The notes under the pieces were generated by a model that did no database searches, was not told where the DNA came from, and saw only the letters and a program-made list of their open reading frames with translations. 64,000 nt of DNA from Pseudomonas helleri. GTDB lineage: Bacteria; Pseudomonadota; Gammaproteobacteria; Pseudomonadales; Pseudomonadaceae. Within the stretch, counting starts at the first letter, position 1; each line of letters opens with the position of its first letter. The translations under genes were made by a program, and so were the position numbers. Shown piece after piece: positions 1-14,184 of this stretch. Location: the NCBI RefSeq assembly GCF_009600315.1, contig NZ_WIWC01000014.1, forward strand, positions 43,749 to 107,748, given 5' to 3'.

Positions 1-372
1 AAATTTGCGTTGGAAAAATTCGCTGGCGACCTTTTGCCAGTGATCGACAGTCTTGAGCGCGGCCTTGAGCTGTCCAGCCCGGACGACGAAAACATCCGTC
101 CGATGCGCGAAGGGATTGAGCTGACCCTGAAAATGTTCCAGGACACTCTGAAGCGTTATCAGTTGGAAGCGATCGATCCGCATGGTGAGCCCTTTAATGC
201 CGAGCATCATCAGGCTATGGCCATGCAGGAAAGTGCTGACCTGGAGCCAAACAGTGTGCTCAAGGTGTTTCAAAAGGGCTATCAGCTCAATGGTCGCTTA
301 CTGCGCCCGGCGATGGTTGTAGTCAGCAAGGCGCCAGCGCCGGTTTCGCCTTCGATTGACGAGCAGGCTTGA
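1..372 (+). CDS. grpE: GrpE nucleotide exchange factor (5' truncated by window edge)
   Basis: The reading frame is open from the first base, so only the last 123 residues are visible; the N-terminal coiled coil lies outside. GrpE is the nucleotide exchange factor that releases ADP from DnaK. The visible part carries the head-domain signature [13 protein letters not shown], the stretch HHQAMAM and the C-terminal [11 protein letters not shown], all typical of the family. A TTG at base 10 is not a real start because the frame continues upstream. The gene is followed 100 bases later by dnaK and then dnaJ, the usual Pseudomonas heat-shock cluster. Confidence 0.96.
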   Translation, partial: KFALEKFAGDLLPVIDSLERGLELSSPDDENIRPMREGIELTLKMFQDTLKRYQLEAIDPHGEPFNAEHHQAMAMQESADLEPNSVLKVFQKGYQLNGRLLRPAMVVVSKAPAPVSPSIDEQA

Positions 373-472
373 AATCGGCTGCAAGGCCCCCATTTAGAAG
401 TCAAGCGTTAAGCAGTGCCGCAGTTGGTCATTACTGCTGCGGCAACAAAATTCAAATTTAGGGAGAGTCAAC

Positions 473-2389
<1,917 letters not shown>

Positions 2390-2447
2390 TTAGCTTGTTT
2401 GTCGGCCGGTTGACCGCGCATAAGCGGTGACTGGTAGGATGTCGCCG

Positions 2448-2467
2448 CGCGGGAGCTTGCTCCCGCG
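2448..2467. repeat. REP-like palindrome in the dnaK-dnaJ interval
   Basis: The 322-base dnaK-dnaJ interval (2390-2711) holds a perfect 20-base palindrome, left arm CGCGGGAGC, centre TT, right arm GCTCCCGCG. The context GGGAGCTTGCTCCCGCG followed by TTGGCG resembles the abundant intergenic REP sequences of fluorescent pseudomonads. It could also act as an mRNA-stabilising or attenuating hairpin between dnaK and dnaJ. No T-run follows, so it is not a good intrinsic terminator. Nothing else convincing was seen in this interval, and a small open frame at 2427-2627 looks random. Confidence 0.6.
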
Positions 2468-2711
2468 TTGGCGTGTCTGGAGTAGAGGAATTTTTACAGC
2501 ATGCGACAAGGTCGGATGTTGGCGGTTGGGTCGGGAGAATTTATTGTTTTCCGCCCGCAAGTCACCGCTCCTGTCGGTCAGTGCATTGGCCGTTAATCAG
2601 AAACCAATATCGTTGAAAAAGACGTGAGTCGAGTCTGATCTCTATCGGATTTGGCGGGTTTGGTGAGGCTCGGGAGGGTTTTGCCGAACGTCCTTGAGAG
2701 TGCAAAGAATT

Positions 2712-4653
<1,942 letters not shown>

Positions 4654-4665
4654 AATGCCTCTGTA

Positions 4666-4699
4666 AAATCGGGCTGTTGCTACCAACAGCTCGATTTTT
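4666..4699 (+). terminator. Intrinsic terminator after dapB
   Basis: The arms AAATCGGGCTGTTG (4666-4679) and CAACAGCTCGATTT (4684-4697) form a 14-bp stem with one G-U pair and a four-base loop, and run into a T tract. It lies 12 bases after the dapB stop and probably ends the dnaJ-dapB transcript. Confidence 0.85.
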
Positions 4700-4700
4700 A

Positions 4701-4803
4701 ACCGCTAAGCGATCTCCTGTCGCATTCCTCGGCCTTTTCGGCTCTTTAGCGGTAGACCAAAAAAGCCTTTTTCTGTAAGCTACAGCTTTAGTGTGTCCAC
4801 TAA
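4701..4803 (+). promoter_or_regulatory. Structured 5' region upstream of carA
   Basis: Three dyads follow one another between the dapB terminator and the carA terminator-like hairpin. They are ACCGCTAA (4701-4708) with TTAGCGGT (4746-4753), AAGCT (4777-4781) with AGCTT (4784-4788), and TTAGTG (4788-4793) with CACTAA (4798-4803). A GATAAT at 4813-4818 is a possible -10 box but has no convincing -35. The carA promoter position is therefore uncertain, and the dyads may be DNA operators or RNA structure. Confidence 0.4.
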
Positions 4804-4827
4804 AAGCGCGCAGATAATTCGATGAAG

Positions 4828-4865
4828 AAGCGGAGTGACGTGTCCATACGTCACTCCGCTTTTTT
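4828..4865 (+). terminator. Terminator-like hairpin in the carA leader (possible attenuator)
   Basis: The arms AAGCGGAGTGACGT (4828-4841) and ACGTCACTCCGCTT (4848-4861) pair perfectly over 14 bp around a six-base loop and are followed by TTTT. It is a textbook intrinsic terminator, but it stands only 46 bases before the carA start with no gene directly in front of it. It could therefore be an attenuator for carAB. It might also simply be a second stop for upstream readthrough. Confidence 0.8.
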
Positions 4866-4910
4866 ACAACCTGCGATCGCCCTTTCAGGCTTTATTTACG
4901 GGAGGTCTTC

Positions 4911-6047
4911 TTGACTAAGCAAGCCATACTCGCCCTCGCTGATGGCAGCATTTTTCGCGGCGAAGCCATTGGTTCCGACGGTCAAACCGTTGGTGAGGTG
5001 GTGTTTAACACCGCAATGACTGGCTACCAGGAGATCCTGACGGATCCTTCCTACGCTCAGCAAATCGTGACCCTGACTTACCCGCATGTCGGCAATACCG
5101 GTACTACGCCGGAAGACGCCGAGTCTGATCGTGTTTGGTCCGCAGGTTTGGTAATCCGTGATCTGCCGCTGGTTGCCAGCAACTGGCGTAACACAATGTC
5201 GTTGTCCGACTACCTGAAAGCCAACAATGTGGTGGCAATCGCGGGTATCGACACGCGTCGCCTGACACGCATTCTGCGTGAGAAAGGCGCACAAAACGGC
5301 TGCATCATGGCTGGCGACAACATCTCTGATGAAGCTGCCATTGCCGCTGCACGTGGTTTCCCTGGCCTTAAAGGCATGGACCTGGCGAAAGTCGTTACGA
5401 CCGATAAAGCCTACGAGTGGCGTTCCAGCGTCTGGAACCTGGCGACAGACAGTCACCCGACAATCGAAGCCAGCGAGCTGCCTTACCACGTTGTGGCCTA
5501 CGACTATGGCGTTAAGTGGAACATCCTGCGCATGCTGGTTGAGCGCGGTTGCCGCGTGACCGTGGTTCCGGCACAGACGCCGGCCAGTGATGTACTGGCG
5601 CTGAATCCTGATGGCGTGTTCTTGTCCAACGGTCCGGGTGATCCTGAGCCTTGCGACTACGCAATCAAGGCGATTCAGGAGGTGCTGACTACCGAGATTC
5701 CGGTGTTTGGTATTTGCTTGGGCCATCAGCTGCTGGCACTGGCTTCAGGCGCCAAGACCGTGAAAATGGGTCATGGCCACCATGGTGCTAACCATCCGGT
5801 TCAGGATCTGGACACCGGCGTTGTCATGATCACCAGCCAGAACCACGGTTTTGCGGTGGATGAAGCCACCTTGCCAGGCAATGTGCGTGCGATTCACAAG
5901 TCGCTGTTCGACGGCACCCTGCAGGGTATCGAGCTGACCGACAAAAGCGCTTTCAGCTTCCAGGGTCACCCTGAAGCCAGCCCGGGCCCGAACGACGTGG
6001 CACCTCTGTTCGATCGCTTCATCAATGAGATGGCCAAGCGCCGCTGA
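4911..6047 (+). CDS. carA: Carbamoyl-phosphate synthase small (glutaminase) subunit
   Basis: CarA hydrolyses glutamine and channels ammonia to CarB to make carbamoyl phosphate for arginine and pyrimidines. The 378-residue protein begins at a TTG ([12 protein letters not shown]) preceded by GGGAGG six bases upstream. The N-terminal CPSase domain carries [11 protein letters not shown]. The C-terminal class I glutamine amidotransferase domain has the nucleophile elbow FGICLGHQ and the catalytic His-Glu in [12 protein letters not shown] strong terminator-like hairpin stands just upstream. The carB start follows after 112 bases, with no intervening gene. Confidence 0.98.
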   Translation: MTKQAILALADGSIFRGEAIGSDGQTVGEVVFNTAMTGYQEILTDPSYAQQIVTLTYPHVGNTGTTPEDAESDRVWSAGLVIRDLPLVASNWRNTMSLSDYLKANNVVAIAGIDTRRLTRILREKGAQNGCIMAGDNISDEAAIAAARGFPGLKGMDLAKVVTTDKAYEWRSSVWNLATDSHPTIEASELPYHVVAYDYGVKWNILRMLVERGCRVTVVPAQTPASDVLALNPDGVFLSNGPGDPEPCDYAIKAIQEVLTTEIPVFGICLGHQLLALASGAKTVKMGHGHHGANHPVQDLDTGVVMITSQNHGFAVDEATLPGNVRAIHKSLFDGTLQGIELTDKSAFSFQGHPEASPGPNDVAPLFDRFINEMAKRR

Positions 6048-6159
6048 TCAATGCTCCTTTGCGATCCGATGATGGCCCCGAATTTCGGTGGCCCCTCGGG
6101 CGCTTCAGCATCTTGATCGACGGCTTGCCGACTGACCTGCGGATTTGAGTGACAAACCC

Positions 6160-9100
6160 ATGCCAAAACGTACAGACATTAAAAGCATCCTGATTCTCGG
6201 CGCTGGCCCGATCGTTATCGGCCAGGCCTGTGAATTCGACTACTCCGGCGCCCAGGCCTGCAAGGCTCTGCGCGAGGAGGGTTATCGCGTCATTCTGGTT
6301 AACTCCAACCCGGCCACTATCATGACCGACCCGGACATGGCCGACGCGACCTATATTGAACCGATCAAGTGGCAGACCGTTGCCAAGATCATCGAAAAAG
6401 AGCGTCCAGACGCACTGTTGCCAACCATGGGTGGCCAGACTGCTCTGAACTGCGCACTGGATCTGGAGCGCGAAGGCGTTCTGGAGAAGTTCGGCGTAGA
6501 GATGATCGGCGCCAATGCCGACACCATCGACAAGGCTGAAGATCGTTCGCGTTTCGACAAGGCCATGAAGTCTATCGGTCTTGATTGCCCTCGTTCGGGT
6601 ATCGCTCACAGCATGGAAGAGGCCAATGCGGTTCTCGAAAAGCTGGGCTTTCCCTGCATTATCCGTCCGTCTTTCACCATGGGCGGCACCGGTGGCGGTA
6701 TTGCTTACAACCGTGAAGAATTTGAAGAGATCTGCTCGCGCGGTCTGGACTTGTCGCCGACTAAAGAGTTGTTGATCGACGAATCGCTGATTGGTTGGAA
6801 AGAGTATGAAATGGAGGTTGTCCGCGATAAAAAGGACAACTGCATCATCGTTTGCTCGATTGAAAACTTTGATCCGATGGGTGTGCACACGGGTGACTCG
6901 ATCACCGTTGCGCCAGCGCAAACCCTGACGGACAAGGAATACCAGATCATGCGTAACGCCTCATTGGCGGTACTGCGTGAGATCGGCGTTGAGACCGGCG
7001 GCTCCAACGTTCAGTTCGGTATTTGCCCAGACACTGGCCGTATGGTCGTGATCGAGATGAACCCGCGCGTGTCGCGGTCTTCGGCGCTGGCTTCAAAAGC
7101 CACCGGTTTCCCGATCGCGCGCATCGCTGCCAAGTTGGCCATCGGTTACACCCTGGATGAGTTGCAAAACGAAATCACCGGCGGTGCGATGCCTGCCTCG
7201 TTCGAGCCGTCCATCGACTATGTTGTGACCAAGCTGCCTCGTTTTGCTTTCGAGAAGTTCCCGAAAGCTGACGCGCGCCTGACGACACAGATGAAGTCGG
7301 TAGGTGAAGTCATGGCTATCGGCCGAACCTTCCAGGAATCCCTGCAAAAAGCCCTTCGCGGTCTGGAAGTAGGCGTTAGCGGTCTTGATCCAAAGCTTGA
7401 TCTGAGCAATCCGGAAAGCATGGCCGTACTCAAGCGCGAGCTGACGGTGCCGGGCGCCGAGCGTATTTGGTACGTGGCTGACGCGTTCCGTGCGGGCATG
7501 ACCGTCGAAGATATCTTCGGCATGAATATGATTGACCCTTGGTTCCTGGTGCAGATCGAAGATCTGATCAAGGACGAAGAAAAGATCAAGACGATGGCAT
7601 TGTCCTCAATTGATCGCGATGCGATGTATCGCCTTAAGCGTAAAGGCTTCTCGGATGCGCGTCTGGCTGTACTGCTGGGTGTTACCGAGAAAAATCTGCG
7701 TCGCCATCGTCACAAGCTGGAAGTGTTCCCGGTTTACAAGCGCGTTGATACCTGTGCGGCCGAGTTCGCAACTGATACCGCTTACATGTACTCCACCTAT
7801 GAGGAAGAGTGCGAATCCAACCCTTCGGATCGTGACAAGATCATGATCTTGGGCGGTGGCCCGAACCGTATCGGTCAAGGCATCGAGTTTGACTACTGCT
7901 GCGTTCATGCCGCTTTGGCGCTGCGTGCCGATGGTTATGAAACCATCATGGTCAACTGCAACCCGGAAACTGTTTCGACTGACTACGATACCTCTGATCG
8001 CCTGTACTTCGAATCCGTAACCCTGGAAGACGTGCTGGAAATCGTTCGTGTCGAGAAGCCAAAAGGCGTGATCGTTCAGTACGGCGGCCAAACTCCGCTG
8101 AAACTGGCGCGTGCTCTTGAAGAGGCAGGTGTGCCAATCATTGGTACCAGCCCTGATGCTATCGACCGTGCGGAAGACCGTGAGCGTTTCCAGCAAATGG
8201 TTGAACGCTTGAACCTGCGTCAGCCGCCAAACGCGACAGTGCGCAGCGAAGACGAAGCCATTCGCGCAGCCACCAAAATTGGTTATCCGCTGGTGGTACG
8301 TCCTTCCTACGTGTTGGGCGGTCGTGCGATGGAAATCGTCTACGAAGAAGAAGAACTCAAGCGCTATCTGCGTGATGCGGTGAAAGTGTCCAATGACAGC
8401 CCGGTGCTGCTGGATCACTTCCTGAACTGCGCAATCGAAATGGACGTGGATGCGGTATGCGACGGCACCGATGTAGTCATCGGCGCAATCATGCAGCATA
8501 TCGAGCAGGCGGGTGTTCACTCCGGTGACTCAGCGTGCTCGCTGCCGCCGTACTCTTTGCCTCTGCACATCCAGAACGAAATGCGCGAACAGGTCAAGAA
8601 AATGGCTCTGGAGTTGGGCGTTGTCGGCCTGATGAACGTGCAGCTGGCCCTGCAAGGCGAAGACATCTACGTGATCGAAGTGAACCCGCGTGCCTCGCGT
8701 ACTGTTCCTTTCGTATCCAAGTGCATCGGGGTTTCCTTGGCAATGATCGCAGCACGCGTCATGGCTGGTAAAACCTTGAAGGAAATTGGTTTCACCAAAG
8801 AAATCATTCCTAACTTCTATAGTGTGAAAGAGGCTGTCTTCCCGTTTGCCAAGTTCCCGGGTGTTGACCCGATTCTCGGCCCAGAGATGAAGTCCACCGG
8901 TGAAGTGATGGGCGTGGGTGATACCTTTGGTGAGGCATTTGCAAAGGCCCAAATGGGTGCGAGCGAAGTACTTCCAACAGGTGGAACTGCGTTCATCAGC
9001 GTGCGTGACGATGACAAGCCTTTGGTGGCAGGTGTCGCGCGTGATCTGATCAATCTGGGCTTTGAAATCGTTTCTACAGTGGGTACTGCCAAGTTTATTG

Positions 9101-9381
9101 AGGCCGCCGGTCTTAAGGTTCGTCGCGTGAACAAGGTGACAGAAGGTCGTCCACACGTTGTCGACATGATCAAGAATGACGAAGTCAGCCTGATCATCAA
9201 TACCACTGAAGGTCGTCAGTCGATTGCTGACTCTTATTCCATTCGTCGCAACGCGCTGCAGCATAAGATTTACTGCACAACGACCATTGCTGCTGGCGAA
9301 GCGATCTGTGAAGCGCTTAAATTCGGTCCTGAAAAAACCGTACGCAGCTTGCAGGATCTACACGCAGGATTGAAGGCATGA
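6160..9381 (+). CDS. carB: Carbamoyl-phosphate synthase large subunit
   Basis: CarB makes carbamoyl phosphate from bicarbonate, ammonia and two ATP. The start is set at ATG 6160 ([17 protein letters not shown]), as in other pseudomonads; an in-frame TTG at 6145 would add five residues. The ribosome-binding site is weak (GAGTGA). The 1073-residue product has the duplicated ATP-grasp architecture. The first half carries [17 protein letters not shown] and the second the parallel [15 protein letters not shown] near residue 565. The C-terminal MGS-type allosteric domain (about the last 140 residues) is where UMP and ornithine usually bind. Its stop overlaps the greA start. Confidence 0.99.
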   Translation: MPKRTDIKSILILGAGPIVIGQACEFDYSGAQACKALREEGYRVILVNSNPATIMTDPDMADATYIEPIKWQTVAKIIEKERPDALLPTMGGQTALNCALDLEREGVLEKFGVEMIGANADTIDKAEDRSRFDKAMKSIGLDCPRSGIAHSMEEANAVLEKLGFPCIIRPSFTMGGTGGGIAYNREEFEEICSRGLDLSPTKELLIDESLIGWKEYEMEVVRDKKDNCIIVCSIENFDPMGVHTGDSITVAPAQTLTDKEYQIMRNASLAVLREIGVETGGSNVQFGICPDTGRMVVIEMNPRVSRSSALASKATGFPIARIAAKLAIGYTLDELQNEITGGAMPASFEPSIDYVVTKLPRFAFEKFPKADARLTTQMKSVGEVMAIGRTFQESLQKALRGLEVGVSGLDPKLDLSNPESMAVLKRELTVPGAERIWYVADAFRAGMTVEDIFGMNMIDPWFLVQIEDLIKDEEKIKTMALSSIDRDAMYRLKRKGFSDARLAVLLGVTEKNLRRHRHKLEVFPVYKRVDTCAAEFATDTAYMYSTYEEECESNPSDRDKIMILGGGPNRIGQGIEFDYCCVHAALALRADGYETIMVNCNPETVSTDYDTSDRLYFESVTLEDVLEIVRVEKPKGVIVQYGGQTPLKLARALEEAGVPIIGTSPDAIDRAEDRERFQQMVERLNLRQPPNATVRSEDEAIRAATKIGYPLVVRPSYVLGGRAMEIVYEEEELKRYLRDAVKVSNDSPVLLDHFLNCAIEMDVDAVCDGTDVVIGAIMQHIEQAGVHSGDSACSLPPYSLPLHIQNEMREQVKKMALELGVVGLMNVQLALQGEDIYVIEVNPRASRTVPFVSKCIGVSLAMIAARVMAGKTLKEIGFTKEIIPNFYSVKEAVFPFAKFPGVDPILGPEMKSTGEVMGVGDTFGEAFAKAQMGASEVLPTGGTAFISVRDDDKPLVAGVARDLINLGFEIVSTVGTAKFIEAAGLKVRRVNKVTEGRPHVVDMIKNDEVSLIINTTEGRQSIADSYSIRRNALQHKIYCTTTIAAGEAICEALKFGPEKTVRSLQDLHAGLKA

Positions 9382-9854
9382 TCAAATACCCAATGACAGT
9401 CCAGGGCGCGAAAGCCCTGGAAGAAGAACACGCACACTTGACCAAGGTTGTTCGCCCCAAGCTGAGCCAGGATATCGGCACGGCCCGTGAGTTGGGTGAC
9501 TTGAAAGAAAACGCTGAGTACCATGCTGCCCGTGAGCAGCAGGGTATGGTTGAGGCGCGTATCCGTGATATCGAAGGTCGCATGCAAAACGCGGTCATTA
9601 TTGATGTCACGACTATCCCTCATACCGGCAAAGTGATTTTCGGTACAACGGTTGAAATCGCCAACGTTGAAACTGACGAAAGGGTGATTTATCAGATCGT
9701 GGGCGAGGATGAGGCTGACTTTAAACTCGGCAAAATCTCAGTGGGTTCGCCACTGGCTCGGGCCTTGATTGCCAAGGAAGAGGGTGATGTCGTAGCGGTG
9801 AAAACGCCGGGCGGTGTCATTGAGTACGAGATCATCGAAGTCCGTCACATCTGA
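9378..9854 (+). CDS. greA: Transcription elongation factor GreA
   Basis: GreA rescues backtracked RNA polymerase by stimulating transcript cleavage. The 158-residue product has the N-terminal antiparallel coiled coil, including [14 protein letters not shown] whose acidic tip enters the polymerase secondary channel. The C-terminal FKBP-like domain contains GTTVEI and [12 protein letters not shown]. The length equals that of E. coli GreA. Its ATG overlaps the carB stop by four bases (ATGA), so the two genes are translationally coupled. A strong intrinsic terminator follows. Confidence 0.98.
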   Translation: MIKYPMTVQGAKALEEEHAHLTKVVRPKLSQDIGTARELGDLKENAEYHAAREQQGMVEARIRDIEGRMQNAVIIDVTTIPHTGKVIFGTTVEIANVETDERVIYQIVGEDEADFKLGKISVGSPLARALIAKEEGDVVAVKTPGGVIEYEIIEVRHI

Positions 9855-9860
9855 GTTAAA

Positions 9861-9889
9861 GCGCCCGCTTCGTGCGGGCGTGTTGTTTT
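9861..9889 (+). terminator. Intrinsic terminator after greA
   Basis: The arms CGCCCGC (9862-9868) and GCGGGCG (9874-9880) around TTCGT are followed by TGTTGTTTT, seven bases after the greA stop. A second dyad, AACCCGT (9897-9903) with ACGGGTT (9908-9914), lies just beyond. Confidence 0.85.
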
Positions 9890-9949
9890 GGCGGCTAACC
9901 CGTTTTTACGGGTTGGCAGCTTGCATTGGCTTTACACAGAATTGTTTAG

Positions 9950-10110
9950 CGGTGCTGGTCGAATAGACTGGCGTCGATGTTGGGCGAAACGTCAGGTGGT
10001 TGTCTGAGTGCTTCGAGCATTTTTTCGAGGATGGTGGTGTGTCAGGTGCTGAAGCTGCCGGGTGCGTTGCGCGGGCAGTGATGTGACAGGCTGTGACCAA
10101 GAGTATCAGA
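9950..10110 (-). other. Possible remnant of a small gene between yhbY and greA
   Basis: The 289 bases between greA and yhbY contain no intact gene. Read on the minus strand, one frame gives a lipobox-like LILLVTAC. Another frame, after a stop, gives a protein-like MLEALRQPPDVSPNIDASL ending in a stop near 9946. P. aeruginosa has a small hypothetical gene at this position, so this may be a frameshifted relic. The evidence is weak; the interval could be plain spacer. A palindrome with 10-base arms around one central base lies at 10108-10128. Confidence 0.25.
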
Positions 10111-10143
10111 GTGCGCCAGGCGCACTCTTGACCCTTGTCGGCA

Positions 10144-10452
10144 TCACTTGAATCGATGGATGTTCGACAGTTGCTTGTTAACGTTGACGTTTTTGCGGTA
10201 CAGAAGCGCCATTTTGCCGATAACCTGTACCAATTCCGCTTTGCCGGCCTTGCAGAGTTCTGCAATGGCAGCCAAACGGGATTCGCGATCCAGAATATTG
10301 ACTTTGACTTTAATCAGCTCGTGATCGCCCAAAGCGCGTTCGAGTTCGGTTAAAACACCCTCAGTCAAACCATTGTCAGCCACAGTCAATACTGGTTTCA
10401 GATGGTGGCCAATGGATTTGTACTGTTTCTTCTGCTCTTGAGTGAGCGGCAT
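10144..10452 (-). CDS. yhbY: YhbY-type CRM-domain RNA-binding protein
   Basis: This 102-residue protein is a stand-alone CRS1-YhbY (CRM) domain, a KH-like fold that associates with the pre-50S ribosomal subunit in E. coli. It shows the family pattern LKPVLTVADNGLTEGVLTEL, HELIKVKV and the terminal region GKMALLYRKN, where the conserved loop is usually G-x-x-x-x-x-Y-R. It is divergent from rlmE, with about 100 bases between the two starts. The C-terminal tail after residue 90 is short and variable in the family. Confidence 0.93.
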   Translation of the reverse strand: MPLTQEQKKQYKSIGHHLKPVLTVADNGLTEGVLTELERALGDHELIKVKVNILDRESRLAAIAELCKAGKAELVQVIGKMALLYRKNVNVNKQLSNIHRFK

Positions 10453-10559
10453 AATCTGACCCCTGTGTCTGATCTTGTAAAAAGCGGCGGCCAGTTTACC
10501 CGAGCGAGTCCGAGACCGCCCGGTTAATCACGACCCGTTTATATTTTTTGAGGTGGCCC

Positions 10560-11210
10560 GTGGCCCGTTCCAAGACTAGCCTTAACTGGCTGAAAGAGCA
10601 TTTCAACGACCCGTACGTCAAAATGGCGCAAAAAGACGGGTACCGTTCCCGAGCTAGCTATAAATTGCTGGAGATTCAAGAGCGCGATCGACTGATTCGT
10701 CCGGGCATGACCGTGATTGACTTGGGTGCAGCCCCAGGCGGATGGTCGCAGGTGACCAGTCGTCTGATTGGCGGTCAGGGACGTCTGATCGCATCCGATA
10801 TTCTGGATATGGACAGCATTCCTGATGTGACCTTCATCAAAGGTGACTTTACTGAGGATGCGGTGCTGGCTCAAATCCTTGAGGCGGTCGGAAATACGCA
10901 AGTAGACCTTGTGATTTCCGATATGGCCCCCAATATGAGTGGATTGGCAGCCGTGGATATGCCTCGTGCAATGTTCCTCTGCGAGCTGGCGCTTGATCTG
11001 GCCGGGCGTGTGTTGCGTCCGGGTGGTGATTTTCTGATCAAGGTTTTCCAGGGTGAAGGCTTCGATCAATACCACAAAGACATACGAAAGCTGTTTGATA
11101 AGGTACAAATGCGTAAGCCTACGTCGTCGCGAGACCGATCTCGTGAACAGTATTTACTGGGACGTGGCTTCCGTGGCATCGAGGGTTCTGCCAGCGATGA
11201 GCGTCTCTGA
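10560..11210 (+). CDS. rlmE: 23S rRNA (uridine-2'-O-)-methyltransferase RlmE (FtsJ/RrmJ)
   Basis: RlmE methylates the 2'-OH of U2552 in the A loop of 23S rRNA on the 50S subunit. The start is taken at GTG 10560 ([15 protein letters not shown]); AGGTGG just upstream is a close ribosome-binding site, and an in-frame TTG at 10548 would add four residues. The 216-residue protein has the SAM motif [13 protein letters not shown], the acidic catalytic site in [10 protein letters not shown], and the lysine in [10 protein letters not shown]. Together with the N-terminal lysine these form the K-D-K-E tetrad. It precedes ftsH, as in many gammaproteobacteria. Confidence 0.97.
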   Translation: MARSKTSLNWLKEHFNDPYVKMAQKDGYRSRASYKLLEIQERDRLIRPGMTVIDLGAAPGGWSQVTSRLIGGQGRLIASDILDMDSIPDVTFIKGDFTEDAVLAQILEAVGNTQVDLVISDMAPNMSGLAAVDMPRAMFLCELALDLAGRVLRPGGDFLIKVFQGEGFDQYHKDIRKLFDKVQMRKPTSSRDRSREQYLLGRGFRGIEGSASDERL

Positions 11211-11391
11211 ACGGGCTGATAGTTTTTTTTGTATCGCTTTACAGAGCCGACATAAAGAATATTGTGTGGTCAAGTTTCACAAAGGGTTACAGACGGAGCC
11301 TACAAGGGTTGTGGGCAATGTAGTAAGTTATGCCGGTGAATATCATGCGAAGCGCGCTTCAGTAACGGGGCTTGCTTCAGAGGGTAGCTAA

Positions 11392-13308
11392 TTGAACGAT
11401 ATGGCAAAGAATCTGATCCTGTGGTTGATCATCGCAGCTGTCCTGGTGACAGTGATGAACAACTTCTCCAGTCCAAACGAGCCACAAACCCTCAACTATT
11501 CCGACTTCATCCAGCAAGTTAAGGATGGCAAGGTCGAACGCGTTGCCGTTGATGGCTACGTGATTACCGGCAAGCGCAGTGATGGCGATACCTTCAAAAC
11601 CATCCGTCCGGCTATTCAGGACAACGGTTTGATCGGTGATCTGGTAGACAACCATGTGACCGTTGAGGGCAAGTTGCCCGAGCAGCAAAGCATTTGGACT
11701 CAACTGTTGGTTGCGAGCTTCCCGATTTTGGTGATTATCGCGGTCTTCATGTTCTTTATGCGTCAAATGCAAGGCGGTGCCGGCGGTAAAGGCGGCCCGA
11801 TGAGCTTTGGTAAGAGTAAGGCGCGCCTGTTATCGGAAGACCAGGTCAAAACGACTCTGGCTGACGTAGCGGGCTGCGACGAAGCCAAGGAAGAAGTGGG
11901 TGAGCTGGTTGAGTTCCTGCGTGATCCGGGTAAATTCCAGCGTCTGGGCGGCCGTATTCCTCGTGGTGTACTGATGGTTGGTCCGCCGGGTACCGGTAAA
12001 ACCTTGATCGCCAAGGCCATTGCTGGTGAAGCCAAGGTTCCGTTCTTCACTATTTCGGGTTCTGACTTCGTTGAAATGTTCGTGGGTGTCGGTGCTAGCC
12101 GCGTTCGTGACATGTTTGAGCAAGCCAAAAAGCATGCGCCTTGCATCATCTTTATCGATGAGATTGACGCTGTTGGCCGTCACCGTGGTAACGGTATGGG
12201 CGGTGGTCATGATGAGCGCGAGCAAACTCTGAACCAGTTACTGGTTGAGATGGATGGCTTCGAGATGAATGACGGCATCATTGTGATTGCCGCGACCAAC
12301 CGTCCTGACGTGCTTGACCCTGCGCTGTTGCGTCCAGGTCGATTTGATCGTCAAGTAGTGGTTGGCTTGCCTGACATTCGTGGTCGCGAGCAAATTCTTA
12401 AAGTCCACATGCGAAAAGTACCGATGGGCGATGACGTCCAGCCGGCTGTTATCGCACGTGGTACACCGGGTTTTTCGGGTGCAGATCTGGCTAACCTGGT
12501 GAACGAAGCATCTTTGTTCGCGGCGCGCACCGGTAAGCGTGTTGTTGAGATGAAAGAGTTTGAGCTGGCTAAAGATAAAATCATGATGGGTGCCGAGCGC
12601 AAATCGATGGTTATGTCTGACAAAGAAAAGCGCAATACGGCTTACCATGAGGCAGGTCACGCTATCGTTGGGCGTGTTGTGCCTGAGCATGACCCTGTTT
12701 ATAAGGTCTCGATCATTCCGCGTGGTCGCGCACTCGGCGTCACTATGTTCTTGCCGGAAGAGGATCGTTATAGCCTGTCCAAACGTGCGCTTATCAGCCA
12801 GATCTGCTCGCTTTATGGCGGTCGCATTGCCGAAGAGATGACTTTGGGCTTTGACGGTGTGACGACGGGTGCCTCAAACGACATTATGCGTGCCAGTCAG
12901 ATTGCTCGGAATATGGTGACCAAGTGGGGTCTGTCCGAGAAGCTGGGGCCGCTGATGTATGCCGAAGACGAAGAGTCTTATCTGGGGCGTGGCGGTGGTC
13001 AGAGTGCGAATGTTTCGGGTGAAACAGCCAAGCTGATCGACTCTGAAGTGCGCAGCATCATTGATCACTGTTACAACACCGCCAAACAGATTCTGACCGA
13101 AAATCGCGACAAGCTGGATGCGATGGCCGACGCCTTGATGAAGTACGAAACGATCGATGCCGATCAAATCGACGACATCATGGCAGGACGTCCACCTAGG
13201 GAGCCGCGCGATTGGGAGGATGGTGGTTCGGGAACTCCGACAACGCCGAGTCTCGACAAGACTGAACGCCCTGAAACACCTATCGGCGGCCCGGCTGCTG
13301 ATCAATAA
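11392..13308 (+). CDS. ftsH: ATP-dependent zinc metalloprotease FtsH
   Basis: FtsH is a hexameric inner-membrane AAA+ protease that removes misfolded membrane proteins and regulators such as LpxC. The 638-residue product has a membrane segment at about residues 7-24 and a second at about 102-123. It then has Walker A GPPGTGKT, Walker B IIFIDEID, the SRH arginines in [10 protein letters not shown], and the zinc site HEAGH. The start is TTG 11392 (MNDMAKN), with ATG 11401 an alternative. The C-terminal tail is Pro/Thr-rich. The 181-base gap from rlmE holds no gene. Confidence 0.98.
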   Translation: MNDMAKNLILWLIIAAVLVTVMNNFSSPNEPQTLNYSDFIQQVKDGKVERVAVDGYVITGKRSDGDTFKTIRPAIQDNGLIGDLVDNHVTVEGKLPEQQSIWTQLLVASFPILVIIAVFMFFMRQMQGGAGGKGGPMSFGKSKARLLSEDQVKTTLADVAGCDEAKEEVGELVEFLRDPGKFQRLGGRIPRGVLMVGPPGTGKTLIAKAIAGEAKVPFFTISGSDFVEMFVGVGASRVRDMFEQAKKHAPCIIFIDEIDAVGRHRGNGMGGGHDEREQTLNQLLVEMDGFEMNDGIIVIAATNRPDVLDPALLRPGRFDRQVVVGLPDIRGREQILKVHMRKVPMGDDVQPAVIARGTPGFSGADLANLVNEASLFAARTGKRVVEMKEFELAKDKIMMGAERKSMVMSDKEKRNTAYHEAGHAIVGRVVPEHDPVYKVSIIPRGRALGVTMFLPEEDRYSLSKRALISQICSLYGGRIAEEMTLGFDGVTTGASNDIMRASQIARNMVTKWGLSEKLGPLMYAEDEESYLGRGGGQSANVSGETAKLIDSEVRSIIDHCYNTAKQILTENRDKLDAMADALMKYETIDADQIDDIMAGRPPREPRDWEDGGSGTPTTPSLDKTERPETPIGGPAADQ

Positions 13309-13316
13309 GGCTTGAA

Positions 13317-14168
13317 ATGACCTCTGTTCAGCCCTCAACCCGGTTGCCTTGCGGCAACCGGGTTCTTGATTTGGCCCATACGCACGTGATGGGCATTCTC
13401 AATGTAACCCCCGACTCCTTTTCCGATGGTGGCCGCTTTGCAGCGCTGGACGCTGCATTGCGCCATGCTGAATCGATGGTCTTGGCTGGTGCGACTCTTG
13501 TTGATGTAGGTGGTGAGTCAACCCGGCCCGGCGCCCCGGCAGTTTCTCAGCAGGAAGAGCTCGATCGTGTCGCCCCGGTTGTGGAGCGCATCAGTCGCGA
13601 ACTGGACGTCATTATTTCGGTCGATACGTCCGCACCCATTGTTATGACTGAGGTTGCCCGCCTTGGCGCAGGTCTCATCAATGATGTGCGATCTTTACGC
13701 CGAGACGGTGCCTTGCAGGCGGCTGCGGCGACAGGTTTGCCTGTGTGCCTGATGCACATGCTGGGTGAGCCGGGAGACATGCAGAACAGTCCGCATTACG
13801 ATGATTTAGTAGGTGAGGTTTCGGCTTTTCTGGTTGATCGTATGCAGCAGTGTGCGGCGGCCGGTATTGCGCCTGACCGAATAGTGCTTGATCCCGGTTT
13901 TGGTTTTGCCAAAACCTTGCAGCATAATCTGAGCCTGTTTAAGCATATGGATGCCTTGCTGTCGCTAGGGCGTCCTTTGTTGGTGGGTGTGTCGCGTAAA
14001 AGTATGATTGGTCAGGCTTTGAATCGGCCAGTCGCAGAGCGCCTTTACGGCAGTCTGGCGCTAGCGGCATTGGCGATGACCAAGGGGGCACGTATTTTAC
14101 GTGTTCATGACGTTGCCCAAACAGTTGATGTGGTACGGATGATCGCAGCAGTAGAGTCCGCCGACTAA
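13317..14168 (+). CDS. folP: Dihydropteroate synthase
   Basis: FolP joins p-aminobenzoate to dihydropterin pyrophosphate in folate synthesis and is the sulfonamide target. The 283-residue TIM-barrel protein has the two Prosite-type signatures [15 protein letters not shown] (about residues 25-39) and the pterin-binding [12 protein letters not shown]. It also has VSRKSMIG near the C-terminus. It starts eight bases after the ftsH stop and is followed 16 bases later by glmM, an operon order conserved in gammaproteobacteria. Confidence 0.98.
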   Translation: MTSVQPSTRLPCGNRVLDLAHTHVMGILNVTPDSFSDGGRFAALDAALRHAESMVLAGATLVDVGGESTRPGAPAVSQQEELDRVAPVVERISRELDVIISVDTSAPIVMTEVARLGAGLINDVRSLRRDGALQAAAATGLPVCLMHMLGEPGDMQNSPHYDDLVGEVSAFLVDRMQQCAAAGIAPDRIVLDPGFGFAKTLQHNLSLFKHMDALLSLGRPLLVGVSRKSMIGQALNRPVAERLYGSLALAALAMTKGARILRVHDVAQTVDVVRMIAAVESAD

Positions 14169-14184
14169 AAATAATGGAGTAGTT

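Noticed and set aside
11053..11391. 112-codon open frame overlapping the rlmE end and the rlmE-ftsH gap
   Set aside because: Most of it is out of frame inside rlmE and the rest shows no conserved pattern.
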